Assembly: GCA_028274465.1 (NCBI GenBank)
Contig: CM051455.1
Coordinates: 67,601,677 to 67,665,676 of the forward strand
Source of the DNA: Plantago ovata
Taxonomy: Eukaryota; Streptophyta; Magnoliopsida; Lamiales; Plantaginaceae
Length of the DNA: 64,000 nucleotides
Direction of reading: 5' to 3'
Below the pieces are notes generated by a model that saw only the letters and a list, made by a program, of their open reading frames with translations, ran no database searches and was not told where the DNA came from. The first letter of the stretch is position 1, and each line of letters opens with the position of its first letter. The position numbers and the translations under genes were made by a program. Below, one piece after another: positions 54,822 to 64,000 of the stretch.

Positions 54822-56496
54822 TGTTAGGAAACTTGTAATTTTGATGAGCAATTAACCATGCTAAATTAAGAACAGTCCAGTAACTAGTACTCTTAAGGTC
54901 CATAGGAATTTAGAATTTTAAGGACATTGTAAAAGAGGAACGTTTGCTGATGACTTAGATAGGTGTTAGATAAGTTATTTGTTTAGTGGATGACGTACTT
55001 TAATTTCTGTGAAGAAATTAATTTATTGACACTTTTGCGTATGATGTATTTTATTTTCTGAAAAGAAAATATCTTATTGATGCTTAGCTTTGATGTAACT
55101 TATTTTCTGAAAAGAAAATGACCTATTGAAGCATTTGCTGAAGATGTATTTTGTTTATTATAAACAAATTATTGAAGCAAATAAGAAACCGGTCAGAATC
55201 TTGAAGACTTTTGAAGATATGAAGACTTGAAGACTTGAAGATTGCTGAAGACTGGTAAGGCACGTGTTGCTCAGAAAGTGAAATTTTCAGCAACAGCATT
55301 GCATAAGTGAAAATCTGAAAGACAGAGTAGGTTGTGCTTGCTGAAACTGAGAATGAACACTTGCTGATGAACATATGTGACCTCTTGCTGAATGTACGAG
55401 ATTTTGCGCTCCATTGTTACTGTTTGAATTCTATTCAAAGGTGCATTTAATGCAAAGCTTACACACAAAGGACACGAAGACTAGAAGACAAACAAAGGTT
55501 GCTGCTGAAAGTACAAAAGCAAGATAGTGACATGTTAAGGAACAAAAGCCTTAGGATTTGAAATTCAAACGGCTCCTTACTTGCACTATAAATAGAGGTC
55601 ATCCGGCAAAGAGTTGAAGTGTGTCAACAACGTGATCAAACTTTCACTTGTTCTTAAAATTCACAAACCTTCAAACTCTCTTACTGCCATTGATCCGTTC
55701 CAAGACTTAAAGCTTGAAAAAGCTACTTGTGAAGAAGTAGAACAAACTCGGCTAAGAAATTAGTTAAGTGTTCTTTCTTTCAAACAAGAACAAGTCTTGA
55801 CACCAAAAACAATCTAACTTGTTTACTGCAAAGTATTCCAAGTTGTGTTTCTTAGATTACTTGTTGTAACTGAATAAGTTATAATTAAGTTATCTCACCC
55901 CAAAACTCTCTAACTGAAAATACACCCTTTCAGGCGTGATATTCAGGGGGAACTTAATCGAGCAAGCTTTTGCTGATTAAAAGTACCAAGTTTGGTGGAG
56001 AACAAGGTTGAGTTCTCTAGTTTAGGTTGGAGACAAAGCAAGTGTGCTTTGGTTTCTGTTGAATCGCTTTAGATAGGAGATTGTAAGGAACCTCAATCAT
56101 ATCTTAGTGGATTCAGTCCTAGAAAGGACAAAGCGGATTAGTTGGGAGATTACGCCACTCTCAGATACCACTCTAAAAGCGTTTGTGTGATTTACTTACT
56201 GCATTTAGCTTTCATCAAATTATATCTGTTTGTACACAGACACTCACATCACTTGCTGAAACACTTTACTTGCTGAAAAAGCACTTATTGTTTCAAAGAC
56301 TTCCGCTCTCTGATTTTAAGTATCAGCAAACCAAGCTACTGTAAAGTAACTTACGCTTGCTGAGAAAGTTAAGTATCAGCAACCTCATTATTGAAAAGTA
56401 ATAAGTACTTGCTGAGAAAGTTTTAAACGACAAAAGTTTGAAAAGACAATTCACCCCCCCCCCCTAGTCTTTTCTTGTTGTTTAAAGGGACCAACA
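54822..56496 (+). repeat. 3' LTR of element G
   Basis: 1,675 bp, TGTTAGGAAAC to GGGACCAACA, preceded by AAAAGGGGGAAAT. TATAAATA at 55587-55594. The four-unit U3 palindrome array lies at about 54985-55180. Confidence 0.9.
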
Positions 56497-59400
56497 GCCT
56501 AATTGCATCCAATCTTGCAACTGGAGCGTAAGACTCATCATAGTCCAATCCTTCAGTCTGACAGTAACCTTGAGCAACTAAGCGTGCTTTGTTTCTTGTT
56601 ACTTCACCAGACTCGCTCAGCTTGTTTCTGAACACCCACTTTGTACCAATAGCTTTCTTATTTTCAGCAAGTGGCACAAGTTTCCAGACTTTGTTTCTTT
56701 CAAATTGATCCAATTCTTCTTGCATTGCCTTTATCCATTCAGAATGCTTCAAAGCTTCTTCTATGGTTTTAGGTTCAATTTCTGAAACAAAGCAAGAGAA
56801 TAAAGATTCTACTTCTACGACAGTTGCTTCTTCAGCAAGTCCTTGAGTAGCTTTGGATCTAGTCACTTGGCGTTTATTAATATCGCCAATCATATCCGTA
56901 GAGGGATGATCTCTAATCCATTTATTAACAGGTTTCCTGTTTGTTGGATCAGGATATGTTTGCTTATCAGCATGTGACTCATCAGTATGTACTTGTTCAG
57001 TACTACTGGGAATTTGTGTCTCTGCTGAGATTTGATCGTCAGCAACTGCTTGCTCAGCATTGCTGGGTTGAGATATTTCATCAGCAGGCACTGGAGATTG
57101 CGTAATTTCAGCAACTTCCGGAGCAACCGCATCTTTTGCCGGAAATTCTTTGTCGTGAACTATATTTATCTTGTCATGACTCGGGGAAGGAGAATCATTG
57201 TCAGAATCATCATTTAGTTCAATTGACTTGATTTGCCTAGCATCAGACTCAGTTCTTTGCTCATGTATGATTAGCTTTTTCATACATTCTGATATTTCTT
57301 CTTCAGCAGGCACACCTTGTGTCTTTTCGTAGAATACAACATGCACAGATTCTTCAATCTTTTGTGCCTTTTTGTTGTAAACTCTGTAAGCTTTACTATG
57401 CAAGGAGTAGCCAAGAAATATCGCTTCGTCTGCCTTTGGTTGAAATGTTCTTAGGTATTCTCTACCATTGTTAAGAACGAAACACTTGCAACCAAATACT
57501 CTTAGATGAGTGATGTTAGGAGGTCTTCCAACAAACAATTCATAAGGAGTTTTGTTGTATTACTTAGTAATCAAACATCTATTTTGAGTATAGCAGGCGG
57601 TATTAATCGCTTCAACCCAGTAAACCTCACTTATCTCAGTGTCAGCAAGCATTGTTCTTGCGGCTTCTTTCAGGGTACGATTCTTCCGTTCAGCAACACC
57701 ATTTTGCTGTGTTGTCCTTACTGAGGATAACTGATGTTGAATACCTTTGGAGGTACAATATTCAGTTATGTACTGGTTTACAAACTCAGTACCATGGTCT
57801 GTCCTTATGACTCTTACCTTGTCATTTTTCATGACTTCAAGCTTATTCAGCAAGTTAGGTATTTCAGTCTTGGTTTCAGATTTGTATTTGATGAATACTA
57901 CCCAAGTGAATCTTGAATAGTCATCTACCACGACTAGACCATACTTCTTACCAGCATAGCTTGTTGAAGAAGATTCAAACAAGTCCATGTGTAAGAGTTG
58001 TAAAGGTTTTGTAGTTGACTGTACTGCCTTGTTTTTGAAAGAAGATTTGGTTTGCTTTCCTTGCTGACATGCATTGCAAACACCATCCTTCTTAAAAGTA
58101 ACCCTAGGTAATCCAACTACAAGTGCCTTTTTAGACAGCTTATTCAGCGTCGTGAAGTTTAGATGACTTGTTCGTTTATGCCATAACCATGCTTTTTCAG
58201 CAAGGCAATCATGATCTGAGACAAGGCATTTTTCAACGTTTGCTGAAGACCAATCAACGGTGTACAAGCCTCCTGATCTTCTTGCAATCATTATAACCTT
58301 TTTAGTCTCAAAGTCTAAAAGTTTACATTCATCACTTTTAATTTAGATGAAGTATCCTTTGTCAGCATATTGACTCATGCTGAAAAGGTTAAACTTAAGA
58401 TTTTTGACATAAAGAACTCCAGAAATGGTTATGCATCCCAACTTCACATCACCATAGCCTTTTGTAGATCCGGAGCCTCCACCAGCAAACCTTATTGTTG
58501 GACCTTTAGACCACCGTCTATAGTTTATAAGGTTATTCTTGTTGCCCGTCATGTGCTTTCCACAACCATTATCAAAGTGCCAGATTGCATCGTTTGTCTC
58601 CGTGGCTGCAGTCTGCACAATCAAGAGCAAACAAGTTAATTATCCAATGATGGATGTCCATTAACATGTTCAAGAATGCGTCGAGTGGAAACCCAAGTCT
58701 GAAGTTTTTAAACTTTGACTTGTTTTCTACTTGCTGAGGAACTAGGAGGTTTTGAGCTGAAAGACTTTTGACTCGTGCTGGTCAAATCCACTTTCTGATG
58801 TGGTGTCTTGCTCTGTTGACCTTTTTGTTGAACATACTTTTCAGTAAGTTCTTTTCTAGCAAGGTTCCTTCTAGTCCTAGCATTGGGAGTCTTTACAGAA
58901 CTCTTAGGCTTGGTTTTCTTCATCTCTTTGAAGTATTTTTGCTGACTTTGCTTATACTCATGAAAGAGTTGACTTTGCTTGGTTTTGAAACCGAGTCCAC
59001 TCTTTGGAGAATGCTGAGCTTTAGCATCAGCAACCTTACTTGATTCAGGTTTGTCAGCAAAGGACTTCTGATTACTTTTGGTAATCTTGCCTTTAGACTT
59101 AACAACTTGCTTTTCAGCAACTTGTTTGGCGGAATGCTTCACGGCATTCTTTTTCTTTCCAGTTTGCTTCACAGCAACCTGTTTCCTTTTAAAGTCTTGT
59201 TACTTTGAGCAGCAACAGCGGGCTTTATGGTCATAGGTACTTGATTGCATGTTTCAGCAACCTTAGTTTGACCAAACTGATAAATCACTGGTGGACTACT
59301 ATCAGTAGCACGTACAAAGGAGATAGGTGATTTATCTTTTCTCAAGATTTCTACGTTATCACTTCACACGTTGCTCCTAAACCTTCTTTCTGAGATGGGT

Positions 59401-61054
59401 CTCTCAAATAAGAGTTTAGTTCAGTCAGCGTATTACTTGCTTCCACATAGGATTTGAAATTGATTTTCATCTTTTTCATTTCTTGGATTTCAGCAAGTAA
59501 CTTTAGAATTGAGGACTGATACTCTTCCAATTCTAATGCCATTTGAGAATTTTTCTCTGCAGCTTCAGCAATCAATTTCTTAAGACGCCTTATTTCAGCA
59601 TCCTTTTCTTCTGTCTCTTCCTTCAGCAAAGCGTACTTTTCAGTAGTTTGCTTGGTCAGAGTTTCAGCAAGTTGAAGTTTTTCTTGCTGTTTGCTGAGAG
59701 TTTTCTCAAATCTTTCGATTTCTCCTTGAATCTTGTCAAGGTCAATCTCGTCTTCACTTTCTGAATCAGAGTCAGAGGTAGAATTATTTACCTGACCGGC
59801 CATGAGGCAGAATTCATAATTCGACACATCTGGATAAGCTTCCATAGCTATCCCACACACTTCTTTGCCAATCTCCACGTCTAGAGTGGCTTCCTCATCG
59901 TCGGTGTCTGAACTTTCATCCTCACTGTCTTTGGAGCTTGTCTCAATGCACAATGCATCGATTTTTGCTTGAAGCTTCTTCTTTTCTTCACCAATGAAAG
60001 CTCTTTTGAACTTCTTCTTCTTTTCAACAGATTTGCCTTTCAGCAAAGGGCAATTAGCTTTGAAGTGTCCAGGCTTTTTGCAGTAAAAACATAGATCATT
60101 TCCAACTGCTGGTTCTTCTAATGATGTAGCTTGCTGAGCTTGCTTGTTCAGCGAGCTAGTATCATTCTTGTACTTATGGTAGTTATTACCAAGATGCTTT
60201 TTCAGCTTCTCTTTTGCTTTTCGCCTTTCAAGTTCCTTACTGATGAATTTCTTCATGTTTTTAACAACTAAGGCATTTTCATCAGCAGGATCTTTATCAT
60301 TCTTCTTTTCAGAAGATGACGGCTTTGCAGCAAGAGCAATGTTTTGCGATTTTTCAGCAAACACATTTTCTCTTTGCTTTGTCTCATAATTGACAGTAGC
60401 AAGATGAGAGAACAACTCAGTTGGTGTAATGTCAGGCATTCCTTGATTATAATAGAAATTCTGAGTATGGATCCATTCTTGATTCAAACTTCTGATGATA
60501 GTTTTCACTTTCTCAGAATCTGAATAAAGATTTCCAACACCCAGCGCTTCCATTTCACTAACAAGAGTTGTGAATCTGAAGTCCAAGTCTTCCAGTGACT
60601 CGTTAGCACCTTGCTTAAAGTTTTGAAACTTCAGCTTAAGTACTTCAAGTTTGTTTTCCTTGGTCTTGTCAGATCCAGCACAAAGATCTTGAACCATTTT
60701 CCAAGCCTCCTTAGCAGTCTTAGCACCCCACAGTTTGCACTGTATGGTATCCGGAGTTGATCTGATGATGATATTTCTTGCCTGGCCATCAAGACGGAAT
60801 CTCTTAGCTTCGTCAGAAGTCCATTCCTCTCTTGGTTTTGGCACAACCGTATCTGATGGTTCGCCTTGGATGGTTTCCTTTCCAGCTTCAGTGGTTCTAT
60901 GAGGGAAACTCCTTTCAACCTTGGTGATCTTGATAGGTCCATCATTAATGACGGTGACCATCTCATCACTAATGGCCTCAAGATGTAACATCATGTTGTT
61001 TCGCCATTTCTCGTAATTTTCCAGCTTCAGCAAGGGAGCATCTTCTAAAGACAT
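56497..61054 (-). pseudogene. copia gag, protease, integrase and RT start of copy A
   Basis: The minus strand starts MSLEDAPLLKLENYEKWRN at 61054. Gag has a UBN2-like body (TIRSTPDTI-type segment, FRFTTLVSEMEALG) and the zinc knuckle CFYCKKPGHFKANCP near 60090. Coiled coils follow to about 59350. A protease-like part (WHFDNGCGKHMTGNKNNL) lies near 58590. Integrase: HKRTSHLNFTTLNKLSK, CNACQQGKQTKSSF, HMDLFESSSTSYAG, RTDHGTEFVNQYI and QNGVAERKNRTLKEAARTM. RT begins near 56720 ([19 protein letters not shown]) and continues past element G. A few breaks. Confidence 0.85.
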
Positions 61055-61151
61055 CCTGTCAGCAAAGCACTACCAAACTGATCAAGTGAAAGAGATTTAC
61101 GGAAAGCACTTAAGGGGATCTAGGTTCAGTGCAGAAGGCTAAAGAACCTCC

Positions 61152-61163
61152 TGCTCTGATACC
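61152..61163 (-). other. primer binding site of copy A (initiator tRNA-Met)
   Basis: The minus strand reads TGGTATCAGAGC, two bases inside the 5' LTR. Confidence 0.85.
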
Positions 61164-62066
61164 ACTTGTTGGTCCCTTTAAACAACAAGAAAAGACTAGA
61201 GGGGGGGTGAATAGTCTTTTCAAACTTTTGTCGTTTAAAACTTTCTCAGCAAGTACTTATTACTTTACAGTAATGAGGTTGCTGATACTTAACTTTCTCA
61301 GCAAGCGTAAGTTACTTTACAGTAGCTTGGTTTGCTGATACTTAAAATCAGAGAGCGGAAGTCTTTGAAACGATAAGTGCTTTTTCAGCAAGTAAAGAGT
61401 TTTAGCAAGTGATGTGAGTGACTGTGTACAAACAGATATAATTTGCTGAAAGCTAAATGCAGTAAGTAAATCACACAAACACTTTTAGAGTGGTATCTGA
61501 GAGTGGCGTAATCTCCCAACTAATCCACTTTGTCCTTTCTAGGACTGAATCCACTAAGATATGATTGAGGTTCCTTACAATCTCCTATCTAAAGCGATTC
61601 AACAGAAACCAAAGCACACTTGCTTTGTCTCCAACCTAAACTAGAGAAATCAACCTTGTTCTCCACCAAACTTGGTACTTTTAATCAGCAAAAGCTTGCT
61701 CGATTAAGTTCCCCCTGAATATCACGCCTGAAAGGGTGTATTTTCAGTTAGAGAGTTTTGGGGTGAGATAACTTAATTATAACTTATTCAGTTACAACAA
61801 GTAATCTAAGAAACACAACTTGGAATACTTTGCAGTAAACAAGTTTGATTGTTTCTGGTGTCAAGACTTGTTCTTGTTCGAAAGAAAGAACACTTAACTA
61901 ATTTCTTAGCCGAGTTTGTTCTACTTCTTCACAAGTAGCTTTTTCAAGCTTTAAGTCTTGGAACGGATCAATGGCAGTAAGAGTGTTTGAAGGTTTGTGA
62001 ATTTTAAGCACAAGTGAGAGTTTGATCACGTTGTTGACACACTTCAACTCTTTGCCGGATGACATC

Positions 62067-62074
62067 TATTTATA
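62067..62074 (-). promoter_or_regulatory. TATA box of the copy A 5' LTR
   Basis: TATAAATA on the minus strand within CACTATAAATAGA, about 770 bases from the LTR start. The same box is found in all copies of the family here. Confidence 0.75.
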
Positions 62075-62483
62075 GTGCAAGTAAGGAGCCGTTTGAATTT
62101 CAAATCCTAAGGCTTTTGTTCCTTAACATGTCACTATCTTGCTTTTGTACTTTCAGCAGCAACCTTTGTTTGTCTTCTAGTCTTCATTTCCTTTGTGTGT
62201 AAGCTTTGCATTAAATGCACCTTTGACTAGAATTCAAACAGTAACAATGGAGCGCAAAATCACGTACATTCAGCAAGATGTCACATATGTTCATCAGCAA
62301 GTGTTCATTCTCAGTTTCAGCAAGCACAACCTACTCTGTCTTTCAGATTTTCACTTATGCAATGCTGTTGCTGAAAATTTCACTTTCTGAGCAACACGTG
62401 CCTTACCAGTCTTCAGAAATCTTCAAGTCTTCAAGTCTTCAAGTCTTCAAAAGTCTTCAAGATTCTGACCGGTTTCTTATTTG

Positions 62484-62673
62484 CTTCAATAATTTGTTTG
62501 TAATAAACAAAATACATCTTCAGCAAATGCTTCAATAGGTCATTTTCTTTTCAGAAAATAAGTTACATCAATGCTAAGCATCAATAAGATATTTTCTTTT
62601 CAGAAAATAAAATACATCATACGCAAATGTGTCAATAAATTAATTTCTTCACAGAAATTAAAGTACGTCATCC
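62484..62673 (-). repeat. U3 array of four ~50-bp palindromic units (copy A 5' LTR)
   Basis: Each unit is CAATA, about 10 bases, a palindrome, then ATACATC-like and GCAAATG-like words. The palindromes differ: TTTGTTTG/TAAACAAA, ATTTTCT/AGAAAAT (twice) and AATTTCT/AGAAATT. Pairing is kept while sequence changes. Copy B has two units and solo LTR F one. Confidence 0.75.
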
Positions 62674-62839
62674 ACTAAAGAAATAACTTATCTAACACCT
62701 ATCTAAGTCATCAGCAAACGTTCCTCTTTTACAATGTCCTTAAAATTCTAAATTCCTATGGACCTTAAGAGTACTAGTTACTGGACTGTTCTTAATTTAG
62801 CATGGTTAATTGCTCATCAAAATTACAAGTTTCCTAACA

Positions 62840-63601
62840 CTTCCTCTTCTTTATTGATTTTGTGGGGATCAGCCACCACGGGTACAAAGGAACCCTTGAG
62901 CATCACAGCTTGTTCAGTTGGAGAGGCACTCTTGAATTTAGCTTTCATATTCTCTCTGATTAGAGCAATCAGACTTGAGCTCATGAGCTGAGAATATGTC
63001 AACTCTTCTGGAAGTATGGAGTGCACAAACGTCTCAAGTTTCAGCAGAGAAAGTCGTTTTTTCTCGTTGGACAGATGAAGGTCAAGATCAGAATAAAATT
63101 ATGTTCACGAAAGTTTTGGAAAATAGTTTTAGAGTCAAAAGTTGGAACATGATTTACCTGCTGAGATTCAGCAAGCTCCTGTTGCACACTTGTTTGTGCT
63201 GGTACTATTTTCATTGCTTCAGGAGCTTGAGAAGCATCCTTGAATTGTTCATCCTGAAATAATTTTAAGTTAGATACAAGTACTAAGTTTTCAACTTAGT
63301 TGAATTACCAAAAACTTTATGTACCTGCTGAACAAGAGGTGTGGATTCTGGTGCAGAAGTTTCAGCAACCTTCTGACTTGTATCTTGAGAAGTCTGTAAA
63401 GAAATCATTATATTAGCAAAAGAATGAGTTTCAGATAGTGAAGTTTTGCTTATGGTTGAGTTAACTACCTGCTGAAGAAGGGCAGGTGGTGACTCAGTCC
63501 TTTCAGCAATGATAGCTTCTTCAATATCTGGGACTTGTTCTTCAGCAGACTTCTTCTCTTGCTCTAATTGAGAAGGCTGTGCAGATTCAACAATCTCCCT
63601 T
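62840..63601 (-). pseudogene. ORF2 of copia copy B, middle part on the far side of copy A
   Basis: The minus strand matches copy A ORF2: HSILPEELTYSQLMSSSLIA, ENMKAKFKSASPTEQAVM and GSFVPVVADPHK, with the three intron-like intervals upstream. The CTTCC duplication of copy A marks its edge. Broken fossil. Confidence 0.8.
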
Positions 63602-64000
63602 TGAAGAACGTGTATTTTACACTTTCATTCGAGTCTTTTTCACCAATTTAGCTATCCTCTAGGTTAATTTAGCTTATATTTTAGTCATTTTATTAGAATA
63701 GTGTCACGTTTACCTTTTCTTTGCATGTTTCAGGTTTTAGGTGAAAAACGTACTTTTGGTGGGCAAATATGGTGAAGCGAATGATGTTTTGATGCTTCGA
63801 GGTCAACTGTGGTGTATCTAGAAGTTTCCAGACAAGTATTGAGGCCTAGGGGACGAGTTTCAAGGCTTAAAGGTCACTAGAAGGCAAAATCAAGTCCAAA
63901 AAGGAATCCAAAACCAAAATCTCGTTGCAGGTCCCGGGCGGTTCGCCCGGGACGCCGGGTGGTTCGCCCGTGCCAGGCGGTTCGCCAGGCACCGGGGGCG
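63602..64000 (+). mobile_element. LTR of an element related to H, cut by the window edge
   Basis: It begins TGAAGAACGTGTATTTTACA within ORF2 of copy B and aligns to the first ~300 bases of the H LTR (TTTTACACTTTCATTCGAGTC, ATTAGAATAGTGTCACGTTT, GTTTCAGGTTTTAGGTG) with clear divergence. Near the edge are three copies of the GC motif in the GGCGGTTCGCC orientation (63935-63990). Only the start is visible, so its parts and state are unknown. Confidence 0.75.

Larger units (their letters stand above)
49990..56496 (+). mobile_element. copia LTR element G with a MULE as interior
   Basis: Flanked by GCCTA (49985-49989 and 56497-56501) inside the RT of copy A. The plus-strand 5' LTR start at 49990 is visible for 162 bases before an assembly gap. 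The 3' LTR is 54822-56496, preceded by a Sirevirus-type tract and ~37 bases of typical copia 3' interior. Everything between the gap and ~54780 is MULE DNA, not copia. The copia interior may be in the gap or lost. The visible 162 bases of the two LTRs differ at one site, so it is very young. Confidence 0.8.
40594..62839 (-). mobile_element. Ty1/copia Sirevirus-like element, copy A
   Basis: Nearly complete element coding on the minus strand: 5' LTR 62839-61166, primer site, gag, protease, integrase, RT/RNase H, hairpin array, ORF2, polypurine tract and 3' LTR 42268-40594. It is flanked by CTTCC at 40589-40593 and 62840-62844, inside ORF2 of copy B. It is interrupted in RT by LTR element G. Without G it is about 15.7 kb, large for copia, because of ORF2. 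The LTRs differ at about 15 of 1,675 sites by eye, a few hundred thousand years at common plant rates. A few breaks besides the insertion. Confidence 0.9.
61166..62839 (-). repeat. 5' LTR of copia copy A
   Basis: 1,674 bp, nearly identical to 40594-42268. Minus-strand order: LTR start TGTTAGG at 62839, U3 palindrome array (62673-62484), CTTCAAGT octamers, TATA box, R/U5, end CCAACA at 61166. Confidence 0.9.
26114..63601 (-). mobile_element. Ty1/copia Sirevirus-like element, copy B (host of the nest)
   Basis: Minus-coding copia copy of which the 3' LTR (26114-27679), 3' tail and most of ORF2 are visible. It is interrupted by element H (27873-36101), copy A (40594-62839) and another LTR element from 63602. 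It was itself inserted into the LINE. Its gag-pol and 5' LTR must lie beyond 64000. ORF2 contains a ~2-kb tandem duplication. Broken fossil, with several breaks in the visible ORF2; older than A and H, since both lie in it. Confidence 0.85.

Noticed and set aside
62193-62538. Open frames in the copia LTRs (also at 41622-41967 and 55123-55468) giving the same ~65-86 residue peptides
   Set aside because: They are on the strand opposite to transcription inside U3, and are repeated only because the LTRs are repeated.

Overview
This window is nuclear DNA of a flowering plant. Almost all of it is nested transposable elements, with no intact host gene. The plant call rests on Sirevirus-like Ty1/copia copies primed by initiator tRNA-Met, a Tat-type Gypsy element with two RNase H domains, a Tekay/Del-like LTR, an Athila-like gag element, MULE DNA transposons, a Stowaway-like MITE, a plant L1 LINE with an RNase H tail, and a captured fragment of a clade A PP2C phosphatase. 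A dicot is plausible but not shown. All boundaries and family calls were read by eye; no search was run.

Layout. 1-2276: 3' end of copia copy D (+). 2284-2326: scrap of another LTR end. 2327-8046: copia copy C (-). 8047-8431: gag fragment of an old Gypsy element, here called K (-). 8432-18533: Tat Gypsy element I (+), with the reduced Tekay-like element J at 13258-16293 inside it. 18538-20627: minus-strand gag-like ORF, probably K, split by a small gene-carrying Mutator-like element (Pack-MULE) at 19401-20582. 20628-21985: AT-rich DNA with a Stowaway-like MITE. 21986-26113: LINE (-), holding a solo copia LTR, F, at 22458-23999. From 26114 to at least 63601: copia copy B (-). B hosts the gag-only element H (27873-36101, +), copia copy A (40594-62839, -) and a second H-like LTR that starts at 63602 and leaves the window. 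Copy A hosts LTR element G (49990-56496, +), and G holds a MULE with an OTU-protease transposase and a plant mobile domain gene, next to a 100-N assembly gap.

Target duplications support the order of events: CTTCC around A, GCCTA around G, GTAAC around J, GAACC around F, and a 10-bp near-match around the Pack-MULE. The deepest nest is B, then A, then G, then the MULE. By-eye LTR comparison gives about 1% difference for A and about 2.5% for H, so both are geologically recent.

The most unusual signals belong to the copia family. It has a second ORF of about 1,700 residues (ORF2) that I do not recognise. Three 72-75 nt GT-AG intervals lie in frame inside it. An array of short hairpins with a constant loop and varying paired arms sits between pol and ORF2, and an array of about 50-bp palindromic units lies in the U3 part of the LTR. 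Also notable are the PP2C Pack-MULE and a GC-rich inverted motif beside the TATA box of the H-type LTRs.
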